From NCBI GenBank assembly GCA_023382675.1, contig JAHDWN010000013.1, positions 62,860 through 126,859 of the forward strand: DNA of 64,000 nucleotides. Reading direction: 5' to 3'. The position numbers were made by a program, and so were the translations under genes. Below the pieces are notes generated by a model. That model searched no databases. It saw only the letters and a program-made list of their open reading frames with translations, and was not told the DNA's origin. Below, one piece after another: positions 1-8,157 of the stretch. Within the stretch, counting starts at the first letter, position 1; every line of letters starts with the position of its first letter. This stretch comes from Anaerolineae bacterium. GTDB lineage: Bacteria; Chloroflexota; Anaerolineae; Aggregatilineales; Phototrophicaceae.

Positions 1-386
1 AAATAGCGTGTCACCCAATTGTTGATGACGAGGATGGCAACACGATTGACACCATGGGCGGCCAGCACACTCTCAGCACGCTGCCAGAGACGGCCCAGCA
101 CATCTTCTGGAGCATAATGATGATCGACCACAGCCAGCCGAACCCAGGCCGCGCCGTCCAGCGGCAGCCCCAGGCCCAGGAATCCAATTGCGCGCGTCCC
201 ATGGTAAGCAATCCAGGTTAGCGGCGGCGGATCTTGCAGCCACTGATCTGTCTCAAGCCAGTCTAAATGCGTATGAACGTAATCTGCGCGCGAAATCAAC
301 TGTTGCACAGTCCGACGTTCATGTAGCGCGAACTGCACCAGGCTGATTGACTCTGCATCGTGGCGTTCTCGCCTGCCGAAGAGCAT
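1..386 (-). CDS. GNAT-like acetyltransferase, 3' end cut off by window
   Basis: About 128 codons can be read from an ATG at 386 to the window edge; the C-terminus lies outside. The protein has a central 'WIAYHG..AIGFLGLGL' strand-turn-strand followed by 'AWVRLAVVDHHY' and a helix, which resembles the acetyl-CoA-binding core of GNAT N-acetyltransferases, but the diagnostic R/Q-x-x-G-x-G/A loop is not clearly present, so the family call is tentative. The ATG lies two bases after the stop of the helicase-loader gene (TAA-AC-ATG), so the gene is very probably translated from the same replication operon message. Its substrate cannot be told. It may simply be a passenger of the operon. Confidence 0.55.
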   Translation of the reverse strand, partial: MLFGRRERHDAESISLVQFALHERRTVQQLISRADYVHTHLDWLETDQWLQDPPPLTWIAYHGTRAIGFLGLGLPLDGAAWVRLAVVDHHYAPEDVLGRLWQRAESVLAAHGVNRVAILVINNWVTRY

Positions 387-388
387 GT

Positions 389-1747
389 TTATCCTCGTTT
401 GAGTCGCGTTGGGTAATCCGGCGCAGTAATCCGAATAATCGTGCAGATTCGTTGATCGGCGATGCGACTGGCGATACGCCCATCAATCTCATCCGCGGCC
501 TTGCTGGTGGTGATCACCGTCGGCAGCTTCGCCACGTAGCGGTAGTCGATAATCTGAAACAGCTTCTCCCTGGCCCAGGCGCTGGCGCTCTCCGTGCCGA
601 GATCGTCCAGCACCAGCAGCCCCGCGTTGCGGATCGACTGGAAGCGGCGGTCGAACGAGACCGTCGCTCCCGGGCCAAAGGTCATGCGCAAGAAATCGAG
701 CAGGTCTGCCGTCGTCACAAACACAACTTCATCGCCCTGCTCCTGGCGATAATTGGCAATTGCCGCCGCCAGGTGGGTTTTGCCGCTGGCGCTGTATTTG
801 CTCATCAAAACGAGCCAGCCGCGTGGCTGGGCGGCATATTCGTAGGCAATCTGACCGGCGCGCACGAGGTTCGCCTGCTCCTCCTGGGTGACACCGGTAT
901 GTGGATCGAATGTCTCGAAGGTGCGGTCGATGTAGAGCGACAGGCTGGAGAGTTGATCCTGCTTGTTTTGCACTGGAGTGCGGTAATCCGGCGCGGTGAT
1001 GCGCACACGGTGGATGATGCTCTCGTCAAGCAGGCGGCTGCGAACGCGCGGATCGAGCAGGTCAATATCGGTATTGGTAGTGATGATCGTCGGCAGTTGC
1101 CGGTTGTAGCGATAATTCAGCAGTTGGAACAGCTTTTCCTGCGCCCATGGGCTGGGGTTTTCGACACCGAGATCGTCCAGCACCAGCAGCGGCACGTTGC
1201 GCAGCCGGTCGAACATCTCGTCGTAGCCGACTTCGGACGATGGCCCGTAGGTTGTGCGCAAATGATCGAGCAGATCCGGCGCTGTCACCAGCAGCACCGT
1301 TTCGTCCTGGTTCAAACGCAGGTTGGCGACCGCAGCAGCGAGATGCGTCTTGCCACAACCGTACGTGCCTTCCAGCACTAACCAGCCCTGCGGCTCGCGC
1401 GCATAAGTATAGGCCACCTCGTAGGCGGCGCGGAGGGATGCACGCTGCTGTGCAGACAGATACGGTAGATCAAAGTTGAAGTTCTCGAAGGTTTTGTCTG
1501 CAAAGACGTTCAGATTGCCGACTTTGCGCAGTGTTTCGAGGCGCTCCTGATCGACCGCGCCGTGATTGCGCGGGCAGCGAAACAGCTTGCCAAAATCAGG
1601 ATGTCCGACCGGCAGATCGATGCGCACGTAGCCGAGGCCGCCGCAAATGGGGCACGGCTCGGCGTCCTCATTCGTGGATGAATTCGTCGAGGTCGGCGAC
1701 GATGGATCGCTGCCCGTTGGTGGCAGCAGGCTTCCGAGCGACTTCAT
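389..1747 (-). CDS. Tandem DnaC/DnaI-type helicase loader ATPase (two fused AAA+ modules)
   Basis: 452 residues, roughly twice a usual DnaC/IstB-type loader. A zinc-binding-like knuckle (C32, C35, C58, H62) is followed by two homologous AAA+ modules. Module 1 (about 100-255) has P-loop GTYGCGKT (127-134), Walker B LLVLDD (187-192) and a candidate arginine finger R238. Module 2 (about 285-445) keeps GKT at 322-324 and Walker B LLVLDD (377-382), but the first P-loop glycine is Lys317 and the loop reads YSAS, so nucleotide use may differ. The modules still share strings such as 'KLFQ..(D/N)YRY...LPT.ITT', pointing to an internal duplication. The start overlaps the DnaD-like gene by 80 bases and has an AAGGGAA ribosome site. 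With dnaB and a DnaD-like gene upstream, loading of DnaB onto DNA is the likely role. Confidence 0.85.
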   Translation of the reverse strand: MKSLGSLLPPTGSDPSSPTSTNSSTNEDAEPCPICGGLGYVRIDLPVGHPDFGKLFRCPRNHGAVDQERLETLRKVGNLNVFADKTFENFNFDLPYLSAQQRASLRAAYEVAYTYAREPQGWLVLEGTYGCGKTHLAAAVANLRLNQDETVLLVTAPDLLDHLRTTYGPSSEVGYDEMFDRLRNVPLLVLDDLGVENPSPWAQEKLFQLLNYRYNRQLPTIITTNTDIDLLDPRVRSRLLDESIIHRVRITAPDYRTPVQNKQDQLSSLSLYIDRTFETFDPHTGVTQEEQANLVRAGQIAYEYAAQPRGWLVLMSKYSASGKTHLAAAIANYRQEQGDEVVFVTTADLLDFLRMTFGPGATVSFDRRFQSIRNAGLLVLDDLGTESASAWAREKLFQIIDYRYVAKLPTVITTSKAADEIDGRIASRIADQRICTIIRITAPDYPTRLKRG

Positions 1748-2375
1748 GCTTCCCTTCTTTTCGCCAGCGTTCCAGAATCGCCTGGATATACTTCCAGCTG
1801 CGTTTCTCGTGTTCTACCGCCAGTTGGATCGCTTCTTCGACCCAGGCAGCGGTGTAATCACGTTCGGCATCTTTGAGATGATCGGCGATGATACCGGTCA
1901 GCGCACCGATGTTCTCCTCGTAAAGCTGGAAGATATTCGGGCGCTCCGGGATCAGTTCAATTGTCTGGGCGTGTTCGCCATGCTGCCACTTGCCTGCCGC
2001 AATCTTGCGCAGAGCGAGACGGCCAGGCTCAGCGTTGATGAAATAGACCGTTTCTTCCCGCCCTTCGAGCGTGATCTGCGCGCGCAATAACGTCCCGCGC
2101 TCGCAGGCACGATCCAGCGCCGCACACAGAGCCGCTTCCGCCGACGTTTCGCGTGCGATCTCGCCGAAGGATGTCATGAGAGACTGGTTCGCCTGGAAGT
2201 CGGCCAGCCGCACATAGCGATACCTGCCTTCACGCTGCTGAACGGCATAGAAGGCGAACAACGTCACCTTCAGCTCGGCCAGATCATCCACCAGCGGCAG
2301 CAGATCGCTAAAGAGCGAGGTTGGCAGCGCGATCGTCCGGGTTTTGCCGGGCGGAAAGCCTTCAAAGCGCTTCAT
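1668..2375 (-). CDS. DnaD-domain primosome-like protein
   Basis: About 235 residues. The N-terminal half (about 15-105) looks like a winged-helix fold; the C-terminal part (about 149-209) is a DnaD/DnaB_2-type helical domain ending in the family's Y-x-x-x-I-x-x-x-W signature, here within 'WKYIQAILERWRKEG'. In Firmicutes such proteins remodel origin DNA and help recruit the replicative helicase. ATG at 2375 overlaps the dnaB stop in TGATG; a GTG one codon earlier would give a four-base GTGA overlap. The 3' end runs 80 bases into the loader gene. This tight packing between dnaB and a DnaC-type loader supports a primosome function; the exact step is inferred. Confidence 0.82.
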   Translation of the reverse strand: MKRFEGFPPGKTRTIALPTSLFSDLLPLVDDLAELKVTLFAFYAVQQREGRYRYVRLADFQANQSLMTSFGEIARETSAEAALCAALDRACERGTLLRAQITLEGREETVYFINAEPGRLALRKIAAGKWQHGEHAQTIELIPERPNIFQLYEENIGALTGIIADHLKDAERDYTAAWVEEAIQLAVEHEKRSWKYIQAILERWRKEGKHEVARKPAATNGQRSIVADLDEFIHE

Positions 2376-4264
2376 CACAGGCTCCCCAAATCAATCGTTT
2401 GCGTCTTAGCGTCGGTGAATTTGGTCAGCGAATTCTCAAAGTGCAGGGAGACCGTACCCGTCGGGCCGTTGCGATGCTTGGAAATGAGGATGTCGGCGCG
2501 ATTCGGGAACTCGGTCGCCTCATTGTAGACGACATCGCGATACAGGAACATCACGATGTCCGCGTCCTGCTCGATGGAGTTATGGGCGATGATATTGTTC
2601 GAGACAAAGTTGCTCAGTCCCGGCACGGTCAGGTCGTAAACTTCCGCCGTTCCATCGGCTTCAATGGAGGCGATGCCATCCCAGTAAACATCGCTGGTCG
2701 CAAGATTCTCAATCGGAGCAGACTGGACGATGTCTGCCAGTCGACCTGCACGTTCGCGACGGATGTTTTTCGAGTTTAGATAGGTCATCGTCTGTATGGG
2801 CGCGCTCGGCAACACACGCGGAACCGCGATGTAATCGTCCGTGGTCAGTTCATCAAGGCGTTTCCAGCCGCAAATCGTCAGGAATTTGTGATTGCACGTC
2901 GCACGGATGCTGCGTCCCAGGCGCGTCGTCATCTTGTAGACCGGCTTGACGCCCGTGCAGAAGGCATTGCTGACGGGTGAAGATTCCAGTTTCCATGTTA
3001 CTGGGTTCAGCGCGAGCACATTGAACCCACTTCGACCAGTCAGTTCGCGTATTGGCAGGGTGCGATTCTCATCCGGCAGGAAGATGAGCGAATCTCCGGT
3101 CAAACATCCCGACTCACGGAGATCGCTCAACTGCGGGCGCTTGTCGTGGCGCTGCTCGACCGCACGTGAAAGCTGTGCTGCCGTGAAGATCGGAACGTTA
3201 AGCTCACGTGCCAGCTCTTTCAGGCTGCGGCTGATGTAGCTGATTTCCTGGACGCGATTGTTGTCGAAGTTGCCGCCGCCGTTCATCAACTGAAGATAAT
3301 CGACAACGACGAGATCCAACCCGTGTTCATGCACGAGGCGGCGGCACTTGGTGCGCAATTGCAGCGGCGTCAGCGCCGGGCTGTCGTCGATGAAAATGCG
3401 GAAAGCGTCCATACGTTTGACCGCCTGGACGAACAAATTCCAATCGCGCTGGTTCAATTGCCCCAGGCGCAGTTTCTGCGAATTGATGCCGGTTTCCATC
3501 GAGATCAGGCGCTGCACGAGCTGATCCGCCCCCATCTCCATCGAGAAGATGGCGATACGCCCGCCGAGCTTGGCCGCATTCGACGTCACCGAGAGGAGAA
3601 AGCTCGTTTTGCCCATGCCGGGACGTCCCGCGAAGATGAGCAGATCGGAACGCTGAAGACCGCCCAGGAGCGTGTCAATATCGCGAAAGCCGGTTGGCAG
3701 CCCGATCGTCTCGTTGGGATACTGCATCAAATGCTCGATGCGATCAAAATAATCACCCAACGCCTCACGCAGATTGACGACATCGCGGCGCACGTTGCGC
3801 TCGGTCACTTTGAACAAGCGCGACTCGGCATCGGTCGTCACCTGCTCAATCGCCAGATCTTCATCGAGCGCGAGCGCTTTGATCTCGTCGGCGGCGATCA
3901 GCATTCGGCGGCGGATGGCCGCGCGTTCGACCAGACGCCCGTAGATCTCGGCATGTACCGACGTGGGCACGGTGGTCGTCAGTTGGGTAATGTAGGCCGG
4001 GCCGCCGATGTCATTCAGCCGCCCCATCGCCCGCAGTTCTTCCTGAATCGTCAGATAATCAATCGGCTCGTTGCGCTCGCCGATGCGCTGCATCGCCTCC
4101 CAGAGATACTGGTGGCGCAAGATGTAAAAATCTTCGGCAGTCAGAAAAGCGGACACTGTGATGAACGCTTCGGGGTTCACGAGCACAGCGCCGATGACCG
4201 CTTCTTCGGCTTCCTGGCTATAAGGGGCTTGTTGACCGGGCAGAATTAATGATTGGTTGGTCAT
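2375..4264 (-). CDS. dnaB: Replicative DNA helicase DnaB interrupted by an in-frame mini-intein
   Basis: 629 codons that yield a 453-residue helicase once 176 intein residues are removed, which matches normal DnaB length. The N-terminal DnaB domain (about 12-115) is followed by the RecA-like motor with P-loop GRPGMGKT (213-220), Walker B 'LVVVDYLQL' (318-326), and the DnaB-typical 'QLSDLRESG' (378-386) and 'SIEQDAD' (563-569) that are joined after splicing. First gene of a compact minus-strand operon with the DnaD-like and loader genes. No strong Shine-Dalgarno is visible ahead of the ATG at 4264. It unwinds DNA at the replication fork as a hexamer. Confidence 0.96.
   Translation of the reverse strand: MTNQSLILPGQQAPYSQEAEEAVIGAVLVNPEAFITVSAFLTAEDFYILRHQYLWEAMQRIGERNEPIDYLTIQEELRAMGRLNDIGGPAYITQLTTTVPTSVHAEIYGRLVERAAIRRRMLIAADEIKALALDEDLAIEQVTTDAESRLFKVTERNVRRDVVNLREALGDYFDRIEHLMQYPNETIGLPTGFRDIDTLLGGLQRSDLLIFAGRPGMGKTSFLLSVTSNAAKLGGRIAIFSMEMGADQLVQRLISMETGINSQKLRLGQLNQRDWNLFVQAVKRMDAFRIFIDDSPALTPLQLRTKCRRLVHEHGLDLVVVDYLQLMNGGGNFDNNRVQEISYISRSLKELARELNVPIFTAAQLSRAVEQRHDKRPQLSDLRESGCLTGDSLIFLPDENRTLPIRELTGRSGFNVLALNPVTWKLESSPVSNAFCTGVKPVYKMTTRLGRSIRATCNHKFLTICGWKRLDELTTDDYIAVPRVLPSAPIQTMTYLNSKNIRRERAGRLADIVQSAPIENLATSDVYWDGIASIEADGTAEVYDLTVPGLSNFVSNNIIAHNSIEQDADIVMFLYRDVVYNEATEFPNRADILISKHRNGPTGTVSLHFENSLTKFTDAKTQTIDLGSL
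2579..3106 (-). other. Mini-intein within dnaB (176 residues, no homing endonuclease)
   Basis: DnaB residues 387-562. It begins with Cys (CLTGDS, block A), carries block B with T-x-x-H in 'RATCNHKFLT', block F 'VYDLTVPGLSNFV', and ends with His-Asn before an extein Ser (block G 'IIAHN|S'), the full residue set for class 1 protein splicing. Between blocks B and F there are only some 70 residues and no LAGLIDADG motif, so it is a natural mini-intein. Insertion after 'LRESG' and before 'SIEQDAD' is the site used by the Synechocystis DnaB intein, which it resembles in detail (for example 'GWKRLDEL' and 'DLTVPG'). Confidence 0.95.
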
Positions 4265-4286
4265 TGGTCATGCCGACAGACAGAAA

Positions 4287-4314
4287 ACGGCGTGCGTCAA
4301 AACCGCTCCGCCGT
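4287..4314 (-). terminator. Hairpin with T-run between the DUF151 gene and dnaB
   Basis: On the minus strand ACGGCG and CGCCGT arms enclose a 16-base loop and are followed by TTTTCTGTCTG. It lies in the 98-base gap between the end of the DUF151 gene and the start of dnaB, where it would separate the two transcription units. The long loop makes it a moderate terminator candidate. Confidence 0.45.
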
Positions 4315-4362
4315 GCTCACTCGAATGTGTTAACGCTATATGACGGATGTTGACCCGCCACA

Positions 4363-4890
4363 CTACTTATCTTCTTCGTCGTCCAGGTCATCCAGATCGA
4401 GTGAATTCACGAAGTCTTTGAAGGCGCTCAACTGCCCTTCGTCTACTTCTGAGGCTTCTTCCTCGGTGAAGACATCTTTCTGCATATCTTCATCGGGGCG
4501 AATCGCAGCGCGCTCCATCACGAGGTCGGCAACAAAGACCGGCACTTTCGCACGGACGGCCAGCGCAATCGCGTCGCTAGGCCGCGAGTCAATTTCGATT
4601 TGATTATCGCCCACCTCGACCACAATCCGCGCATAATAGACGTCGTTACGCAGATCGTTTATCAAGATGTGAACGATGCGTCCGCCAAATTCCTGAATCG
4701 CTGATTTCAACAGATCGTGTGTCAGCGGGCGCTGCGGCGGCACTTCTTGCAGCTCAATCGTGATGGCATCTGCCTCACAAGGACCGATCCAGATCGGCAG
4801 ATAACGGTCGCTGCCTGTATCCTTCAGGATGACGATACGATGCTGCGACATCAAGCTGACACGGATACTGTCAATAATCACTTCTATCAT
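4363..4890 (-). CDS. Bifunctional nuclease family protein (DUF151/BFN)
   Basis: 175 residues. The BFN domain covers about 1-135 with the family's '[24 protein letters not shown]' region (only partly quoted: ILKD..LPIWIG..EA) and '[21 protein letters not shown]', followed by a strongly acidic tail rich in Asp/Glu (about 140-175). Members are small cytoplasmic proteins reported as nucleases in plants and linked to stress responses in bacteria; the substrate here is unknown. It is transcribed toward dnaB but separated from it by a hairpin, and has its own promoter at 4947-4974 with a perfect -10 element. Confidence 0.85.
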   Translation of the reverse strand: MIEVIIDSIRVSLMSQHRIVILKDTGSDRYLPIWIGPCEADAITIELQEVPPQRPLTHDLLKSAIQEFGGRIVHILINDLRNDVYYARIVVEVGDNQIEIDSRPSDAIALAVRAKVPVFVADLVMERAAIRPDEDMQKDVFTEEEASEVDEGQLSAFKDFVNSLDLDDLDDEEDK

Positions 4891-5232
4891 AGCAATGTGC
4901 TCGAACCCCGAATTTACTCAGGCATGTGCCTTGTGTAGATATTGCGATTATACACGCAACTACCCACTCGGCAACTGCCGACTTGGGTAGTACAAGGGTG
5001 CTGCTGCGATATTCGCCTGGGCGATACGAGAGGTAGCGCCGCTGAAATCACCGCGATTCTGAGCGCAAACCATTAGTCCATTCGTTCTAGACTCGCCTCG
5101 CGCTACTGTCAGGGGCAGTCTCTCACACGCGCCAAAGTGTGCCAACGCTCTGGCCTGTATGCCGGATAGATTCGCTGCACACCGTCGGGCAACGGGGTAG
5201 AATCCGGGTTTATCACGCAAAGGAGGTTGATC
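4891..5232. other. Divergent intergenic region with inverted repeat
   Basis: 342 bases between the divergent DUF151 and DUF1028 genes. It holds the DUF151 promoter and, at 4961-4989, an imperfect palindrome with arms TACCCA/TGGGTA and CGGC/GCCG that lies over the -35 and could be an operator. No gene with a ribosome site and no tRNA-like structure was seen in the remaining 5000-5215 stretch. Confidence 0.5.
4947..4974 (-). promoter_or_regulatory. Sigma70-type promoter of the DUF151 gene
   Basis: Minus strand: TTGCCG at 4969-4974 as -35, 16-base spacer, exact TATAAT at 4947-4952 as -10. Predicted start near 4940, about 50 bases before the ATG at 4890. An inverted repeat (4961-4989) covers the -35. 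Confidence 0.55.
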
Positions 5233-6102
5233 ATGACCTTTAGCATTGCTGCCTATGATCCGAACAGTCAAGCCTTCGGCGTTGCCGTCGCGAGCAAATT
5301 CCTGGCCGTCGCTTCCGTCGTGAGTTGGGCACGCGCGGATGCTGGCGCAGTTGCCACCCAGGCGCTGGGAAAAGTCAGCTTCGGGCCAGATGGTCTGAGC
5401 ATGATGGCGGCGGGTAAGAGTGCTCAGGAAACGCTGGCCGCTCTGCTGGCAACCGATCCGCAGCGCGATCACCGCCAGGTTGGCATCGTTGACCGCCATG
5501 GCGGCGCAGCAGCGCATTCGGGTACGAGTTGTTTCGACTGGAAAGGGCACCGCGTGGGCGAGGGATTTACCTGCCAGGGCAATATCCTGACCGGCCCGGA
5601 AACCATTGCGGCGATGGCAGATGCGTTTGCAGCCGCCAAGGGCGAACTGGCCGACCGTTTGCTGGCAGCGCTGCTCGCAGGTGACGAGGCCGGCGGCGAT
5701 AAACGCGGCAAGCAATCGGCTGGGCTGCTCGTTGTCAAGGCGAACGGCGGCTACGGCGGCGATAATGATCGCTACCTGGATCTGCGTGTCGATGACGATC
5801 CTGAGCCGGTGACACGCCTTCGCTCGCTGGTTGCCACGCATCATCTCTTCTTCGGCACCCCTAACCCGGAGGACCAAATGGTCATCACCGCCGACATCGC
5901 TCGCGAGCTTCAAACGATCATGCGCACAGGCGGCTACCGGCAAGCTGAGCCGGATGGGGTCTGGGATGACGCGAGCATCCGGGCCTTCTGGGCGCTCGTC
6001 GGCAATGAAAATCTGGAAGAACGCTGGCACATCGAGATCAATCCAAACAGCATTGATCGCATTGCGCTCGAATATCTGCGCGGGCGCTTCCTGCAGAAAT
6101 GA
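5233..6102 (+). CDS. DUF1028 family protein with C-terminal peptidoglycan-binding-like domain
   Basis: 289 residues from an ATG placed seven bases after a perfect AGGAGG. The N-terminal DUF1028 domain (about 1-210) shows the family's 'MTFSI.A.D' start, 'GVAVASKFLAV', 'GVATQ'-like 'GAVATQALG' and 'GNIL' segments; the fold is Ntn-hydrolase-like but a reaction is not established. The C-terminal part (about 215-285) has the 'ELQTIMRTGGY...GVWDDASIRAFWALVG' pattern of the putative peptidoglycan-binding domain that often follows DUF1028. No signal peptide is apparent. The stop overlaps the next gene's ATG by four bases, so the two are translationally coupled. Confidence 0.85.
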   Translation: MTFSIAAYDPNSQAFGVAVASKFLAVASVVSWARADAGAVATQALGKVSFGPDGLSMMAAGKSAQETLAALLATDPQRDHRQVGIVDRHGGAAAHSGTSCFDWKGHRVGEGFTCQGNILTGPETIAAMADAFAAAKGELADRLLAALLAGDEAGGDKRGKQSAGLLVVKANGGYGGDNDRYLDLRVDDDPEPVTRLRSLVATHHLFFGTPNPEDQMVITADIARELQTIMRTGGYRQAEPDGVWDDASIRAFWALVGNENLEERWHIEINPNSIDRIALEYLRGRFLQK

Positions 6103-7577
6103 TCGCCACGCGACGCCGTGTCATCCTGCTGGTCATCCTGCTTCTCGGAGTCTGGCTGCGCTGGCACGCGTTATCCGCCGACCTGCGCCTGCACCCTGAC
6201 GAGGCACTGTTCAGCACCTTTGCGCGGCGGGCAGCCTTGAATGGCGAGTGGATGTTGCCCGGCGCGCTGGACAAACCGCCGCTCTCGATTTATGCCATCG
6301 CGCTGACTTCCCTGCCCTTTGTGGAAATCCGGCCCGATGGGCTGCCGGACGTGCGCCTGAGAACCGGAGAGCTTGCCGACCGGCTGCCGGGAGCAGTCGC
6401 AAGCATCCTCGTGCTGCCTCTGATCTACGCCACGACACGCAGAATTTATCGCGACGAACAGACGGCACTGCTCGCCACGGCGCTCATGACCGTGTCGCCC
6501 TTCGCCGTCGCCTTCAGTGCCACGGCCTTCACCGACGGGCTGATGCTGTTCTGGTTGGTGGTCAGTTTATGGGCAATTGCTGGTGGGCGCTGGGGATGGG
6601 CAGGCGCAGCCCTGGCGCTGGCGTTTGCGAGCAAGCAGCAGGCCGCTTTCTATTTGCCGATTATCATCGCGGTCGGCGTGCTGCGACCGGCGTTCACGTG
6701 GCGACGCGCTGCCGCGTTCAGCGTGACATTGCTCGGCGGTGTGCTCCTGCTGATCGCCTGGGAGGGGCTACGCGCACAGCCGGCCGGGATGTTTGCGCTC
6801 GCCCTGGCGAACAACGACCCGGCGCGCTTCATTCGCGGTGAGGAGCTTGTGCCGAGGCTCGCGAAATGGCTCGATTACGCAAACGCATGGTACGCCCCCG
6901 CCACGATCCTGTTCGCAGGGCTGGGTATTGGCGGCGCTTTGATGAAGGCTCTGCGCAGACCCATGCGCTTTGGCAGCGCCATCGATTTGACGTTTTTGAC
7001 GTACATTCTGGCCTATTTTCTGCTGCACTGGCTGATCGCGTTTAACACCTATGACCGTTACCTGCTGCCGCTCTTGCCGCTCATGACGCTCCTCGCCGCG
7101 CGCGGCGGGATTGCATTCTGGGATTGGTGGCGTGTGCGCTTGCCCGGAAATGAACTCTCTCTGGCCGGGCTGATTTGTCTGGCAGTGATCTTCGGGACGG
7201 CACGCGACGCCGCTGAAGGACAGATCAATGTCGGCGGCGACAGAGGCGAACACCAGGACATCGATCACGTGGCCGCATATCTTGATGCGCTTCCGTTGGG
7301 CGCGATCATTTACGATCACTGGTTTGGCTGGGAATTGGATTATTACCTGGGAGAGTGGAGCAACAAGCGGCGGGTGTATTATCCCGACGCAGACGCACTC
7401 GTCGAAGACGCGCTGCGCCAACCCGATCCCGCGCCGCGCTATTTTGTCGCCGACCGCGATCACCCTCATTCACATTGGCTCGAACGCCTCGAAGAGACAG
7501 GGTTCGCGCCACAACTTGTGTTCAGTGAGGCGCGATTCCTCGTTTATGAGCTGACACCACCGAATCACGATGGCTGA
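6099..7577 (+). CDS. Membrane glycosyltransferase, ArnT/PMT-like (GT-C, GT39 type)
   Basis: 492 residues, N-terminal helix (about 8-24), then the acidic pair in 'RLHPDEALFSTFARRA' that marks the first extracellular loop of GT-C enzymes, and about ten further hydrophobic segments to residue ~375, followed by a soluble C-terminal region. Such enzymes move sugars from polyprenyl-phosphate carriers onto proteins or lipids at the outer face of the membrane. Acceptor and sugar cannot be told. Starts within the stop of the DUF1028 gene (ATGA) and overlaps the convergent response-regulator gene by 13 bases at its 3' end. Confidence 0.8.
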   Translation: MIATRRRVILLVILLLGVWLRWHALSADLRLHPDEALFSTFARRAALNGEWMLPGALDKPPLSIYAIALTSLPFVEIRPDGLPDVRLRTGELADRLPGAVASILVLPLIYATTRRIYRDEQTALLATALMTVSPFAVAFSATAFTDGLMLFWLVVSLWAIAGGRWGWAGAALALAFASKQQAAFYLPIIIAVGVLRPAFTWRRAAAFSVTLLGGVLLLIAWEGLRAQPAGMFALALANNDPARFIRGEELVPRLAKWLDYANAWYAPATILFAGLGIGGALMKALRRPMRFGSAIDLTFLTYILAYFLLHWLIAFNTYDRYLLPLLPLMTLLAARGGIAFWDWWRVRLPGNELSLAGLICLAVIFGTARDAAEGQINVGGDRGEHQDIDHVAAYLDALPLGAIIYDHWFGWELDYYLGEWSNKRRVYYPDADALVEDALRQPDPAPRYFVADRDHPHSHWLERLEETGFAPQLVFSEARFLVYELTPPNHDG

Positions 7578-7957
7578 CGCCGTCCACTGCTAAGCACATC
7601 GACGACATAGGACACCAGATTGTTGGCGATGTAGGGTTTGGTCAGGTAGCGATCTGCGCCCGCATCCAGGGCCTCACGTATCTGCTGAGGATCGACGAGC
7701 GCGGACAGAACGATTACAGGGACAGCGTCAAAGGCAGTACGCGCGCGCATCTGACGCAGGAAAGACATACCATTTTGATCTGGCAACATCAGATCAAGCA
7801 GTATCAAATCCGGCAGCGGTGGCGTTGCCAGCAGCTTCACGGCAGCAGCCACAGTCGGCGCAGGCATTACCTCCATGTTGTTGCGACTCAGCAGAATCCG
7901 CACCAATTGTTGCAGTTCCGGATCATCATCGACCACCAGAACGCGCTTCTTTTCCAC
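7565..7957 (-). CDS. Single-domain response regulator (CheY-like receiver)
   Basis: 130 residues, all receiver domain: acidic cluster D10-D12, phospho-acceptor D55 in 'LILLDLMLPD', the Ser in 'VIVLSAL' and the conserved Lys in 'YLTKPY'. No output domain, so it would act by protein contact or phosphotransfer. The start is a GTG with a weak ribosome site (AAAGGTG rather far upstream). No kinase gene is adjacent; kinase-like sensors occur in the window at 44.8 and 61.7 kb, but nothing ties them to this gene. Confidence 0.9.
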   Translation of the reverse strand: MEKKRVLVVDDDPELQQLVRILLSRNNMEVMPAPTVAAAVKLLATPPLPDLILLDLMLPDQNGMSFLRQMRARTAFDAVPVIVLSALVDPQQIREALDAGADRYLTKPYIANNLVSYVVDVLSSGRRQPS

Positions 7958-8157
7958 AGTTATCAGCTCGCACCTTTCAAAATGTTTTTCGACAAGCAGA
8001 ATCGCCTAAATTACGGTTCGCGAATGTCAGAACAATCATAACGCAAGAAAGCGTTTCAGAACCGAAAACCTATCGTGAGTTAGGAAATTGATGTATCCTC
8101 TTGTGTGCTCACACAGGCATGAGTGTCTACATGAGTTGGGCTAGGTGAAGGATTGTG

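Noticed and set aside
347-1381. Long open frame on the plus strand, 344 codons
   Set aside because: It lies wholly antisense to the tandem helicase-loader gene, has no ribosome site or family motif, and arises from the codon bias of the real gene.
3323-4249. Plus-strand open frame, 308 codons
   Set aside because: Antisense to dnaB; Arg/His-rich composition typical of a mirror frame and no start signal.
4960-6030. Minus-strand open frame, 356 codons, reaching into the DUF1028 upstream gap
   Set aside because: Mostly antisense to the clear DUF1028 gene with its AGGAGG site; the rest falls in the promoter region and shows no protein-like pattern.
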